DNA of 64,000 nt from Campylobacter jejuni (GCA_014305285.1 JACRSG010000009.1:19089-83088); one strand, 5' to 3'; positions 39,165 through 47,093 are shown, counted from the first letter of the stretch. Program-made: numbers and translations. Notes: generated from the sequence alone by a model not told the origin.

Positions 39165-39531
39165 CTATGTTTTAAAGATAAAATCTTGAACAACGAGATT
39201 TAATTTTTCAGTCATTATATTTATAAATTGAGCTTCACTGATCATAATTTCTTCAATTTCTAAGATAATTTTTCTGTGAATTCTTGTATAAGTCTTAATA
39301 TAAGGATATTTCTCTCATAAAGGCTTCTTCATCTGAAAAATGTTGATTGATCATTATCAATAACTCTCTTTAAACAATTTTCAATTCTTTTATTCCAACA
39401 TGACGTTGGTTCATTAAAGAGAGTTTTTTAGAAATTTCAAAAATTTCTTTATGTTGATGATCTACAAGATCATTTTTGGTTGAAATAAAATTTTTATTAT
39501 GAAACGTGATTTTTGAGTACTTTATATATTT
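39165..39531 (-). pseudogene. Remnant of a hemerythrin-like oxygen-binding protein
   Basis: On the minus strand, codons from about 39530 encode ITFHNKNFISTKNDLVDHQHKEIFEI, containing the di-iron His and Glu pair. A stop codon interrupts the frame at KIV-stop-REL, and it continues MINQHFSDEEAFMREI (iron ligands HFxDEE). A single-base frameshift near 39303 then leads to YPYIKTYTRIHRKIILEIEE and a stop at 39165-39167. The order matches the bacterial hemerythrin fold of about 120-130 residues. One nonsense codon and one frameshift make it inactive. A hemerythrin gene follows nifS in NCTC 11168 as I recall. Confidence 0.82.
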
Positions 39532-39643
39532 ATATTTTTTGGAGCGAGTTATAATGTTATAATACTTAAAATTTTATTAATTAAATATATAAAAATTATT
39601 ATTAAAATATTTATAATTTATTATATTTTTTATAAAAATTATT

Positions 39644-40810
39644 TTAAACCATCACAGACATATAAGAGTTTAAAATTTTATTTATATTTGCTTGTTTTTG
39701 GCGACGATCCAAAAAATTTTCTATAGAGTTAGAACGTAGTTGATTTGCTTCTTTTAATCTTTGTGTGTCTTGACTTTGGTTTTGATATTGTTTTTTAAAA
39801 GTATCAAAATCATTACGATTTTCATCGATATAAATTTGAAATATTGAACTTGAATTTGTAAATTCTCTTAAATCCATATCTTTTTGGTAATTAATATATT
39901 GCTGAAAAAGTACAGATAGTTTGTCTTGAGTGCTTGTTTTTTTATCTACACCATTAACATAAAGATAAAGATCAAAACTCATCTTTTTTTCATTTTCTTT
40001 TTTGATGTAATCTTCTATATCTGTTTCGCCTTTGAGAATTTTTTGTAAATTTTGATGAGAGCTCAGTTCTAAAGTGGCAGGTTTCATAAAAAAGTTAAAT
40101 TCTTTTTCGTTTTGAGTTTTTATATCATGGTAGATAAAATTCATTAAAAGACCAGATTTTGATACTTCTGCGTTTTTAGTTAAATAAGGTTTTAAAATTT
40201 CATTAGAAGAAGTATTTTCTACGGCTTTATCAAAGTGAAAATTAGTTATTTTATTATCTAGCATTAAAGTATTTAAATTTGTGATATTGCTTAATGCCAA
40301 ATCCATTTCTTCTTGATTGTTGTAAATTCTTGAAATTTGGCCTAAAAATTCTCCATTATCTGTTGAAAAACCTGATGATAGTTTTGAAATAAAATCGCGA
40401 CTTAAATAAGCATTATCATCTTGTAAAAATTCCGAATTTATAGATTTTAATGAACTATGATAGCTATTTAAAAGATAGGGTAGATCAATTTTATTATAGT
40501 TTAAATTTTCATCTTGTTTTGCGAGTTCTTTTGCTATGCTTCTAACGCTTTTAATATTGATATCATAAGATTCTGGTATATTGGCAATTTTATTTAAATC
40601 TTTATCAAAAAAACCTTCTTGATTGATTCTAAATCTAAATTCACTAGCATAAGTGGTATTATTAAAAATATAACTTAACTGTTCTAAGTTATTTTCATTT
40701 CCTTCTTGTTCCAAAGCTTTTCTATCTTTAATCAAATTTAGAGCAGAGTTATTCTGCAAAGGATTAGATAAGGTTAAATTTTGATATGGATTTGCTGAAT
40801 TTATAGTCAT
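39644..40810 (-). CDS. Unknown protein under a sigma54 (flagellar) promoter
   Basis: A 388-residue, Asn-, Leu- and Gln-rich protein with no signal peptide, membrane segment or domain that I recognise. It starts MTINSANPYQNLTLSNPLQN and ends with a helical RQKQANINKILNSYMSVMV. Ser/Asn-rich N-termini of this kind occur in proteins secreted through the flagellar export apparatus. I choose ATG 40810, preceded by GGAAAG, over an upstream TTG at 40825. The perfect sigma54 promoter 40 nt upstream ties it to the flagellar regulon. A flagellar coregulated, possibly secreted protein is an inference only. Confidence 0.75.
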   Translation of the reverse strand: MTINSANPYQNLTLSNPLQNNSALNLIKDRKALEQEGNENNLEQLSYIFNNTTYASEFRFRINQEGFFDKDLNKIANIPESYDINIKSVRSIAKELAKQDENLNYNKIDLPYLLNSYHSSLKSINSEFLQDDNAYLSRDFISKLSSGFSTDNGEFLGQISRIYNNQEEMDLALSNITNLNTLMLDNKITNFHFDKAVENTSSNEILKPYLTKNAEVSKSGLLMNFIYHDIKTQNEKEFNFFMKPATLELSSHQNLQKILKGETDIEDYIKKENEKKMSFDLYLYVNGVDKKTSTQDKLSVLFQQYINYQKDMDLREFTNSSSIFQIYIDENRNDFDTFKKQYQNQSQDTQRLKEANQLRSNSIENFLDRRQKQANINKILNSYMSVMV

Positions 40811-40846
40811 TTTAAATCTTTCCAAAATATTGCTGATTTTTTACAA

Positions 40847-40861
40847 GCAAAAGGTGTGCCA
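40847..40861 (-). promoter_or_regulatory. Sigma54 (RpoN) -24/-12 promoter
   Basis: On the minus strand TGGCAC, five bases, TTGC followed by TT matches the sigma54 consensus TGGCAC-N5-TTGCW exactly. The expected start of transcription, about 12 nt further on, leaves a leader of roughly 25 nt before the ATG at 40810. In Campylobacter sigma54 works with FlgR on hook, basal-body and coregulated genes. Confidence 0.85.
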
Positions 40862-40966
40862 AGTTTTTTAAAAATTAAATTCAGTCAAAAATTAGAAAAA
40901 ATTTGATAGTATTTAGCTTTTATTTTAATTTGAAAAATAAAAATTTATCTAAATTAAGGAAAGCGT

Positions 40967-41158
40967 ATGCCAAAGATGAAAAGCGTTAAAAGTGCAGTTA
41001 AACGCTTCAAAGTAGGTAAAAATAAAATCAAAAGAGGCTCAGCTTTTAGAAGTCATATTTTGACTAAAAAACCTGCAAAAAGAATGCGTGATCTTCGCAC
41101 AGCTAAATATGTGCATAGCACAAATATAAAAGCTGTTGAAAAAATGCTAGGAATTTAA
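40967..41158 (+). CDS. rpmI: 50S ribosomal protein L35
   Basis: A 63-residue basic protein with the L35 start [20 protein letters not shown] and the [13 protein letters not shown] segment. The ATG follows AAGGAAAGCGT. It is paired with rplT after 93 nt, the usual rpmI-rplT order, but here detached from infC, which lies 20 kb away. Confidence 0.97.
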   Translation: MPKMKSVKSAVKRFKVGKNKIKRGSAFRSHILTKKPAKRMRDLRTAKYVHSTNIKAVEKMLGI

Positions 41159-41251
41159 GTTTTTGACCAAAAGTCATTCAAACTCCCCTCTGAGATAAAA
41201 TTTCAAGGGCAAGTTCCATTTTAGGACGCCACTTTATGAAAGGAAATAAAA

Positions 41252-41605
41252 ATGGCAAGAGTAAAAACAGGTGTTATTAGACGCCGCAAACATAAAAAAA
41301 TTTTAAAATTAGCACGCGGTTTTTATAGTGGACGCCGCAAACATTTTAGAAAAGCGAAAGAACAATTAGAAAGAAGTCTAGTCTATGCTTATCGTGATAG
41401 ACGCCGTAGAAAAAGAGACTTTCGTCGTCTTTGGATTGTGCGTATCAATGCTGCTTGCAGACTCAATGATTTAAGCTATTCAAGATTTATCAATGGTCTT
41501 AAAAAAGCGGGTATTGAGCTTGATAGAAAAATTCTAGCAGATTTAGCTATGAATGACGCTGCTGCTTTTGCAAAAATCGCAGAGGCTGCAAAAAAAGCAC
41601 TTTAA
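41252..41605 (+). CDS. rplT: 50S ribosomal protein L20
   Basis: A 117-residue basic protein of canonical length: [37 protein letters not shown] at the start and [24 protein letters not shown] in the globular part. In other bacteria L20 represses its own operon by binding the leader; no clear mimic is visible here. A strong terminator follows 11 nt after the stop. Confidence 0.97.
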   Translation: MARVKTGVIRRRKHKKILKLARGFYSGRRKHFRKAKEQLERSLVYAYRDRRRRKRDFRRLWIVRINAACRLNDLSYSRFINGLKKAGIELDRKILADLAMNDAAAFAKIAEAAKKAL

Positions 41606-41616
41606 TTTTTTAGTAT

Positions 41617-41658
41617 AAGAATTTCAAGAATTAAAAATCTTGAAATTCTTAATTTTTT
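41617..41658 (+). terminator. Terminator of rpmI-rplT
   Basis: A 13-bp perfect stem (AAGAATTTCAAGA with TCTTGAAATTCTT), an 8-nt A-rich loop and then AATTTTTT: a textbook rho-independent terminator. Confidence 0.85.
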
Positions 41659-41808
41659 AGTATTGATTTAATTTAGCCAAAACATCTTCACATTTGAGTT
41701 GATTTACATTTTTTCAAAATCTTCACCGACATTGATTCTTTGTTCTAATTTATCTGAAATTTCTTTACCTGAATTTATAAGATTAGATCTTTTATAAAGA
41801 TTGATGTT
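41657..41808 (-). pseudogene. Out-of-frame tail, possibly the lost C-terminus of the SbmA-like gene
   Basis: Just past and overlapping the stop of the SbmA-like gene, a shifted minus-strand frame reads INLYKRSNLINSGKEISD through RINVGEDFEK. It hits a stop after GAAAAAATG, and continues in the next frame as NVNQLKCEDVLAKLNQY with a stop at 41657-41659. Restoring one A in each of two A6 runs would join all of this to the SbmA-like protein, adding about 47 residues. It is either a frameshifted tail of that gene or a remnant of another gene at a rearrangement junction. Confidence 0.5.
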
Positions 41809-43003
41809 TTTTATAAGCTATATTGTTTTCAAATTCTTTTAAACGCTTATATATGCTTCTAAGTTGAGTGATAGTTGTCCAGTTTGTGATAAAAACACTA
41901 AAAGAGCTTCGCACTTGATCAAAAGCATTGTTAATTTGCATTACAATACCAAGTCCTATAGCTCCAGCAAAAAGCCCTGGTGCCATGATTAAAAATGGCA
42001 CTATAACTATCATTTGCTCAAATAAAATCAGCCAAATATTAAAATATCCATAATGTAAAAAAAGTCTTTTATAATTAAATTTAAGTCCTGTAAAAAGCTC
42101 TATCATAGTCTCATTTCTAGCGTATTCTTTACGATTATCCTCAGCATAAACAAGCTCTTTTCTAAAAGCTGCTTCAGCTTTTTGATTGTTATACTCAAGT
42201 CCAGGAAGCTTAATGCCTACAAACCATGATATAACCAAACCTCCCAAAGAAATCAAAAGTGCAACATAAACAAGTAAACCATCAATGTTTTTTAAAAAAT
42301 AAAAAGAAGAATTTTCGCTTAAATTTGCAAATAAAGCTTTACTCACAACATCACTTAAACTCCATAAAATCGGAATAAATGCTACAAGAGTCATCAAAGC
42401 TTTTATAAAACTAAGTCCTAAACTCTCTACGATTTTAGAAAAATTATAAGTATCTTCTTGAATTCTTTGTGAACTTCCTTCTATATTGTCATCTTTATTT
42501 TTCCAAAATTTTAAATAAGAAAAAGTCATAGCCTCACGCCACTTAAAAGCATAGATACTAGCAAAATAGATATTAATCGTAGCGATTAAAACATAAGGAA
42601 TAGCAATAGCTAAAAAAACCAAAATCAAAGCATAAAAATCATTTGCCGAATAATTGGGTTTTTCAATCATAGCCCTAGAATTGAAAAAATATTCTAATAA
42701 ATTTTGATAATAACACAATGCGCCTTTATTGATAAAATTAGCTTTTTGGAAATTTTGCTCCGCTCTTTGATTAGCCTCTTGGATTAAAGTAATATTATTT
42801 TCAAAATGAGTTTCTATTTTTTGTGTTGAATTTGAATCTAAAATTTCTATTTTAGGTTTTTGCAAGACATTATAAAAATCACTATACCATGAATTTATAG
42901 CAACATTAAGACTTGTTTGAATAAAAAGAAAAAACAAGAGTAAAAAAAGTCCTAAATAAGCCCATAAAGCCCATTTTTTACTTGAAAAAAATGAAGAAAA
43001 CAT
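41792..43003 (-). CDS. SbmA/BacA-like peptide uptake transporter
   Basis: A 403-residue inner-membrane protein, similar in length to E.coli SbmA (406). It has about seven membrane segments and the family's RWREAMTFSYLKFWKNKDDNIEGSSQRIQEDTYNFSKIVE-type central region (near 165-205). EAAFRKELVYAEDNR and LFTGLKFNYKRLFLHYGYFNIW follow. SbmA/BacA uses the proton gradient to import Pro-rich antimicrobial peptides, bleomycin-like drugs and very-long-chain lipid intermediates. I choose ATG 43003 after AAGGTGG; an upstream in-frame start would add 11 residues. The final residues may be altered by a frameshift. Confidence 0.85.
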   Translation of the reverse strand: MFSSFFSSKKWALWAYLGLFLLLFFLFIQTSLNVAINSWYSDFYNVLQKPKIEILDSNSTQKIETHFENNITLIQEANQRAEQNFQKANFINKGALCYYQNLLEYFFNSRAMIEKPNYSANDFYALILVFLAIAIPYVLIATINIYFASIYAFKWREAMTFSYLKFWKNKDDNIEGSSQRIQEDTYNFSKIVESLGLSFIKALMTLVAFIPILWSLSDVVSKALFANLSENSSFYFLKNIDGLLVYVALLISLGGLVISWFVGIKLPGLEYNNQKAEAAFRKELVYAEDNRKEYARNETMIELFTGLKFNYKRLFLHYGYFNIWLILFEQMIVIVPFLIMAPGLFAGAIGLGIVMQINNAFDQVRSSFSVFITNWTTITQLRSIYKRLKEFENNIAYKKHQSL

Positions 43004-43139
43004 GCTACCACCTTTTAAAAGAAAAATTTTAATCAACTTTATTTAATCAAGAGTTTATCAAAAATCATAAATTGATCAACACATATGTTAAAAATAATTC
43101 TCTTTGTTTTTAAATATAAAGATTAGGATAGATTTTTTC

Positions 43140-43684
43140 AATCATTATGGTATTATTTTTGTTTTGGCTGTTTTTATATTTACTTATTTGCTAAAACAGC
43201 TTTTAAAAGTGAAGTCAAAGAGGCTTATGAAGTAGCTAAAATCACAAGTTGCACTTTACGATAAAAAAGATAAAAATCAAATTTTAAATCATTGGCTTAA
43301 AACTTTTGAAATTCAAGATTTAAGACATAAAAAAATCGATGAAATTTCAGGAGAGCAAACACAAAGAGTGGCTTTTGCTAGAGCTATAGCAAGAGGATGC
43401 AAGCTTTTGCTTTTAGATGAACCTTTTTCTAAATTTGGATCAAAATTAAAACAGGATTTAAGAAGAGAATTGAAAAAATGATAGAAAATCAAGGTATTAC
43501 AGCTATTATGGTAACTCATGATATTGAAGATGCTTATTGCATGTCTGATCAAATCGCTTTTTTAGAAAAAGGAAAAATTTTAGCTCATGCAAGTCCCAAA
43601 GAGCTTTATTTCAACCCTGATTTTAAAAGTGCTAAAATTTTACAAAAAGAATTTTTAAGGGCTTTTTATAGACTTAAGATATAA
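43140..43684 (+). pseudogene. cfbpC: Remnant of an iron(III) ABC transporter (CfbpC ATPase, with a permease scrap)
   Basis: From about 43250 the plus strand encodes the C-terminal half of an ABC ATPase: helical region DKKDKNQILNHWLKTFEI and signature ISGEQTQRVAFARAIARG (normally LSGGQ). LLLLDEPFSKFGSKLKQDLR (Walker B, D-loop damaged) follows. After a one-base loss in an A-run at about 43475 comes ENQGITAIMVTHDIEDAY (H-loop) to the stop at 43684. Walker A is gone. At 43140-43245 a hydrophobic FIFTYLL/FKSEVKEAYEVAKI scrap may be the permease. The gene order before the spermidine enzyme matches the cfbpABC iron operon of NCTC 11168 as I recall. Confidence 0.82.
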
Positions 43685-43798
43685 AAATATAGAATTTTTT
43701 ATGTTGTTAAGCTCAAATTATAACTTGGAAGAAAAAATAAATTTTGATATTATCAATTTTTAGCTAAAATTCCTAAAAATTTTTTAAGGACAAATTTT

Positions 43799-45004
43799 AT
43801 GAAAAATCTTTTAATCATAGGTGCAGGTGGGGTAAGTCGTGTGGCTACTGTAAAATGCACAATGAATTTGGATGCTTTTGGTAAAATCACTCTAGCTAGT
43901 AGGACAAAAAGCAAATGCGATGAAATCGCTGCTTTTATCAAAGAGCGTTTAGGGGTTCAAATTGAAACGGCGCAAATTGATGCTGATGATAGTAATGCAG
44001 TTGTAGAGCTTATTAAGAAAACAGGAGTGCAAATTTTACTCAATGTTGCTTTGCCTTATCAAGATTTGAGTTTAATGGATGCTTGTATAAAAGCAGGAAT
44101 TGATTATGTAGATACGGCAAATTATGAACATCCTCATTTGGCTAAATTTGAATACAAAGAGCAATGGGCAAGAGATGATCAATTTAAACGAGCAGGAATT
44201 TTAGGGCTTTTAGGAAGTGGATTTGATCCTGGTGTAACTAATGTTTTTTGTGCTTATGCACAGCAAAATTTATTTGATGAAATTTCTTATATAGATATTT
44301 TAGATTGTAATGCAGGTGATCATGGCTATGCTTTTGCGACCAATTTTAACCCTGAAATCAATTTGCGTGAGGTTTCTGCTAAAGGCCGTTATTGGGAAAA
44401 TGGCAAGTGGATAGAAACGCAGCCTATGGAAATAAAAATGGAGTGGGATTATCCAGAAGTAGGTGTGAAAGATAGCTATTTGCTTTATCATGAAGAGCTT
44501 GAAAGTTTGGTAAAAAATATCAAAGGTTTAAAAAGAATCCGCTTTTTTATGACTTTTGGACAAAGTTATTTAACCCACATGAAATGTCTTGAAAATGTTG
44601 GAATGCTGGGGATTAAACCTGTAATGCACCAAGGCAAAGAAATCATTCCTATAGAATTTTTAAAAACCTTGCTTCCCGATCCTGCAAGTTTAGGATCACG
44701 TACTAAAGGTTATACTAATATAGGTTGTGTGATTCGTGGTAAAAAAGATGGAAAAGATAAACAAGTTTATATTTACAATGTTTGCAATCATGAAGAATGT
44801 TATAAAGAAACTGGTGCACAAGCTGTGAGTTATACTACAGGTGTTCCTGCTATGATAGGTACGAAATTAATTGCTAAAGGAATTTGGCAAGGAAAAGGCG
44901 TGTTTAATATGGAAGAATTTGACGCTAAGCCTTTTATGGAAGAACTTAATTCTCAAGGACTTCCTTGGAAGATTATAGAAATGACTCCGAGTTTAGGAGA
45001 GTAA
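43799..45004 (+). CDS. Carboxynorspermidine dehydrogenase (saccharopine-dehydrogenase-like)
   Basis: A 401-residue NADPH enzyme of the saccharopine dehydrogenase superfamily. It has the Rossmann start LLIIGAGGVSRVATVKC (residues 4-20), the VDTANYEHP segment near 100, GLLGSGFDPGVTNVFCAYA near 139 and DCNAGDHGYAFATNFNPEIN. In C. jejuni this family condenses aspartate semialdehyde with putrescine to carboxyspermidine, in place of the SpeE route; the decarboxylase is not in this window. AAGGACAAA precedes the ATG. A palindrome TTGATATTATCAA lies 45 nt upstream and could be regulatory. Confidence 0.88.
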   Translation: MKNLLIIGAGGVSRVATVKCTMNLDAFGKITLASRTKSKCDEIAAFIKERLGVQIETAQIDADDSNAVVELIKKTGVQILLNVALPYQDLSLMDACIKAGIDYVDTANYEHPHLAKFEYKEQWARDDQFKRAGILGLLGSGFDPGVTNVFCAYAQQNLFDEISYIDILDCNAGDHGYAFATNFNPEINLREVSAKGRYWENGKWIETQPMEIKMEWDYPEVGVKDSYLLYHEELESLVKNIKGLKRIRFFMTFGQSYLTHMKCLENVGMLGIKPVMHQGKEIIPIEFLKTLLPDPASLGSRTKGYTNIGCVIRGKKDGKDKQVYIYNVCNHEECYKETGAQAVSYTTGVPAMIGTKLIAKGIWQGKGVFNMEEFDAKPFMEELNSQGLPWKIIEMTPSLGE

Positions 45005-45024
45005 GTGCTAAAACACTTACTTTT
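45001..45024. terminator. Terminator after the spermidine gene
   Basis: GTAAGTG, loop CTAAAA, CACTTAC then TTTTG: a 7-bp stem that includes the stop codon of the plus-strand gene. It also overlaps the last codons of the convergent minus-strand methyltransferase remnant. Confidence 0.6.
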
Positions 45025-45707
45025 GTCCTATATAAATAAAGTGCTCCACACTGCCTTCAAAATTATACAGATTAATTAATTCATAATCTCCCCAAAATAA
45101 AGGTTTAAAGGGTTTAAAATCTTCTTTTAATTCCTCTATGTCTTTAGTAAAGCGTATATATGAAGAACCGCTCAATCTACCACTTGGACATCCTTTTACT
45201 TCACGCAAGCCATTATCCATAAGTTCTCCTCTTTCATACATGCTATAACCTTTATCGCTCATCATGGTTGCAAATATAATAGCTCCCTCGTTACACAATT
45301 CATAAAATTCTTGTATAGCTTCTTTAAAAGCTTGTTTTGTAAGATAATATAAACTTTGATTTGCAAATATAAAATCCATTTTTGTATTGAAGAGTTTTTT
45401 AAAACTAGAATTAGGAGCTATGATGTGAAAATTTTTAGAATCTAAGCAAGGATCTTTTTCCCAAACCTTTTTTAAACTAGGAACTATATCAACGCCATAA
45501 GGCTCAATACCCCCCCCCTGTTATATTTTTAAAATACTTAGAATGCACTCCATTTCCACAACCAAAATCAAGTAATTCTCCACTTGTTTTGCTTAGTTTA
45601 TATTTTAAGATTCTCTCGTAAAATCTTATAACATGACCATCAGGATATTGGAGTCCATAACCTTCTTTGTCATATTTTTGAGTGTATGCAGATAAAGAAT
45701 TATCCAT
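45017..45707 (-). pseudogene. Phase-variable SAM methyltransferase, currently OFF
   Basis: Starting at ATG 45707 the minus strand encodes a class I methyltransferase with SAM motif LLDFGCGNGVHSKYFKNI (residues 46-63). It then enters a run of nine G and stops at once (ITGGGY-stop). With eight G (or eleven) the frame continues GIEPYGVDIVPSLKKVW, through MDFIFANQSLYYLTKQAF, to the stop at 45017, giving a 229-residue protein. The two halves should be read as one contingency gene. It matches the pair annotated Cj0170/Cj0171 in NCTC 11168; Cj0170 is reported to switch during passage in animals. The target is unknown. Confidence 0.88.
45510..45518 (-). repeat. G9 homopolymer contingency tract
   Basis: Nine C on the plus strand (nine G on the coding minus strand), the only long G/C homopolymer in the window. 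Slipped-strand mispairing at such tracts is the main phase-variation mechanism in Campylobacter. Length nine is out of frame here; eight is in frame. Confidence 0.95.
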
Positions 45708-45776
45708 TTTTACCCCTTTTTGCGTAGAATTTTGACTTCAATGTCAAAATTTATTCTAACACAAAAAGGATTAAAA

Positions 45777-46439
45777 TTATTTTACAGGGTGAAGTTCATT
45801 TGTATAAAAGCTAACTGATCCCATACCTTCTTTTAAAGCCCATTCATAAGCTTTTGCAACAAATTCCCAATTGATATGAGCATAGAATTTCTCTAAATAA
45901 GCAGGGCGTGCATTACGATGATCTACATAATAAGCATGCTCCCAAACATCTACAACAAGCAAAGGAACCTTATCTTCAGTAATTGGCGTAGCTGCATTTG
46001 AAGTACCTACAAATTCTAGTTTTTGATTTTTAGTATTATAAACTAACCAAAACCATCCTGAACCAAAAACTCCTGTCGCACCTTTAATAAATTCAGCTTT
46101 GAAATTTTCTAAAGGTCCAAATTCTTTTTCTAATGCCGCTTGTAAATTAGCATCCATACTTTGACATGAACCGCCACAACCACAGCCTGTACTTGGCTTA
46201 ATGCAATCAAAATAAAAATCATGATTATAAACTTGAGCTGCGTTATTAAATACGCCCCCATTTGAAGTTTTGATAATACTTACAAGATCTTTATCTGCAA
46301 ATTCAGTATCTTTAATAAGATTATTTAGATTTGTAACATAAGTATTGTGATGTTTTCCATGATGATAGCTAAAAGTTTCAGCACTCAAAAAATCACCAAA
46401 AGCATTGGTATCATAAGGTAATTTTCTTAATTCAAACAT
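45777..46439 (-). CDS. sodB: Iron superoxide dismutase
   Basis: A 220-residue Fe-SOD. Metal ligands are His27 (FSYHHGKHHNTYV), the His in AAQVYNHDFYFDCI, and the Asp and His in VVDVWEHAYYVDHRNARPAYL. GWFWLVYN is the usual second-shell region. A Cys- and Gly-rich insertion (TGCGCGGSCQS, near 87-97) with three cysteines plus a nearby fourth is not usual in Fe-SODs. RBS AAAGGAGAAAT precedes the ATG. It is the main cytoplasmic superoxide defence. Confidence 0.95.
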   Translation of the reverse strand: MFELRKLPYDTNAFGDFLSAETFSYHHGKHHNTYVTNLNNLIKDTEFADKDLVSIIKTSNGGVFNNAAQVYNHDFYFDCIKPSTGCGCGGSCQSMDANLQAALEKEFGPLENFKAEFIKGATGVFGSGWFWLVYNTKNQKLEFVGTSNAATPITEDKVPLLVVDVWEHAYYVDHRNARPAYLEKFYAHINWEFVAKAYEWALKEGMGSVSFYTNELHPVK

Positions 46440-46704
46440 AATTTCTCCTTTATCTTTAGTTTGATATTCAAAATATTACCATAATAATATTAAAAAGAGT
46501 AAAAATATCTTAAAAGCTTAGTGACTAAAATTTCTATTTGTTTAACCTAAATAAAATAAGATATATTTATAATATTTTAATAATAATTTAAATATATAAA
46601 AAAATTATATTTTTTTTGAAATATTTTTACAAAAAATATCTATTTGTTGATTTTTAATAATTACAATTAATTTGCAACTAAAAATTATTCATAAGGAGGA
46701 AAAT

Positions 46705-46884
46705 ATGAAAAAAGTTGTACTAATCTCAGCATTACTAGGTGCTTTCGCAGCTAATGTTTTTGCAGCTAATACTCCAAGCGATGTGAATCAAACACATACA
46801 AAAGCTCATCATTCAAAAGCTAAAGCTGATAAAAAACATGAAGCTAAAACCCACAAAAAAACAAAAGAAACACCAGCTCAATAA
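46705..46884 (+). CDS. Tiny secreted His/Lys-rich peptide
   Basis: A 59-residue protein. Residues 1-20 form a signal peptide (MKKVVLISALLGAFAANVFA) with cleavage before ANTPSD. The mature part of about 39 residues is very basic and His-rich (THTKAHHSKAKADKKHEAKTHKK), unstructured in appearance, and might bind metal or polyanions. I choose ATG 46705, preceded by the strong AAGGAGGA at 46693-46700. A longer upstream reading would destroy the signal peptide. A perfect hairpin follows the stop. Function is not known. Confidence 0.8.
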   Translation: MKKVVLISALLGAFAANVFAANTPSDVNQTHTKAHHSKAKADKKHEAKTHKKTKETPAQ

Positions 46885-46893
46885 TGCCCAGCC

Positions 46894-46924
46894 TTGATAT
46901 AAGTCTATAATAGACTTATATCAA
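46894..46924 (+). terminator. Perfect hairpin after the secreted peptide gene
   Basis: TTGATATAAGTCTA, loop TAA, TAGACTTATATCAA: a perfect 14-bp stem 10 nt after the stop. There is no following T-run, so it may stabilise the short mRNA as well as or instead of terminating it. Confidence 0.55.
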
Positions 46925-47018
46925 AAGCTGTTCGTATTCTACAAAATAAATTATTAATATTTATTAAATTTCAATAGAAAAAATGAAAAAATCGTCATTC
47001 TAAAAGAAAAATTAAAAG

Positions 47019-47093
47019 TGGTGACCCATACGAGACTCGAACTCGTGTTACCGCCGTGAAAGGGCGATGTCCTAACCGCTAGACGAATGGGCC
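47019..47093 (-). tRNA. tRNA-Glu (anticodon TTC)
   Basis: Read on the minus strand the 75-nt sequence folds as a full cloverleaf. The acceptor GGCCCAT pairs with ATGGGTC (one G-U), the anticodon stem-loop CGCCCTTTCACGGCG holds TTC, and the T-arm contains GTTCGAGTC. The CCA end is encoded, preceded by discriminator A. It stands alone in the gap between the secreted peptide gene and mntP. Confidence 0.97.

Noticed and set aside
43313..43684. Separate short genes at 43313-43552 (minus) and 43478-43684 (plus)
   Set aside because: The plus frame is the H-loop tail of the decayed CfbpC ATPase, and the minus frame is its antisense shadow.
45017..45379. An independent gene beginning MDFIFANQSLYYL
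   Set aside because: It is the downstream half of the phase-variable methyltransferase; with eight G the frame is continuous from 45707, so it is not a separate gene.
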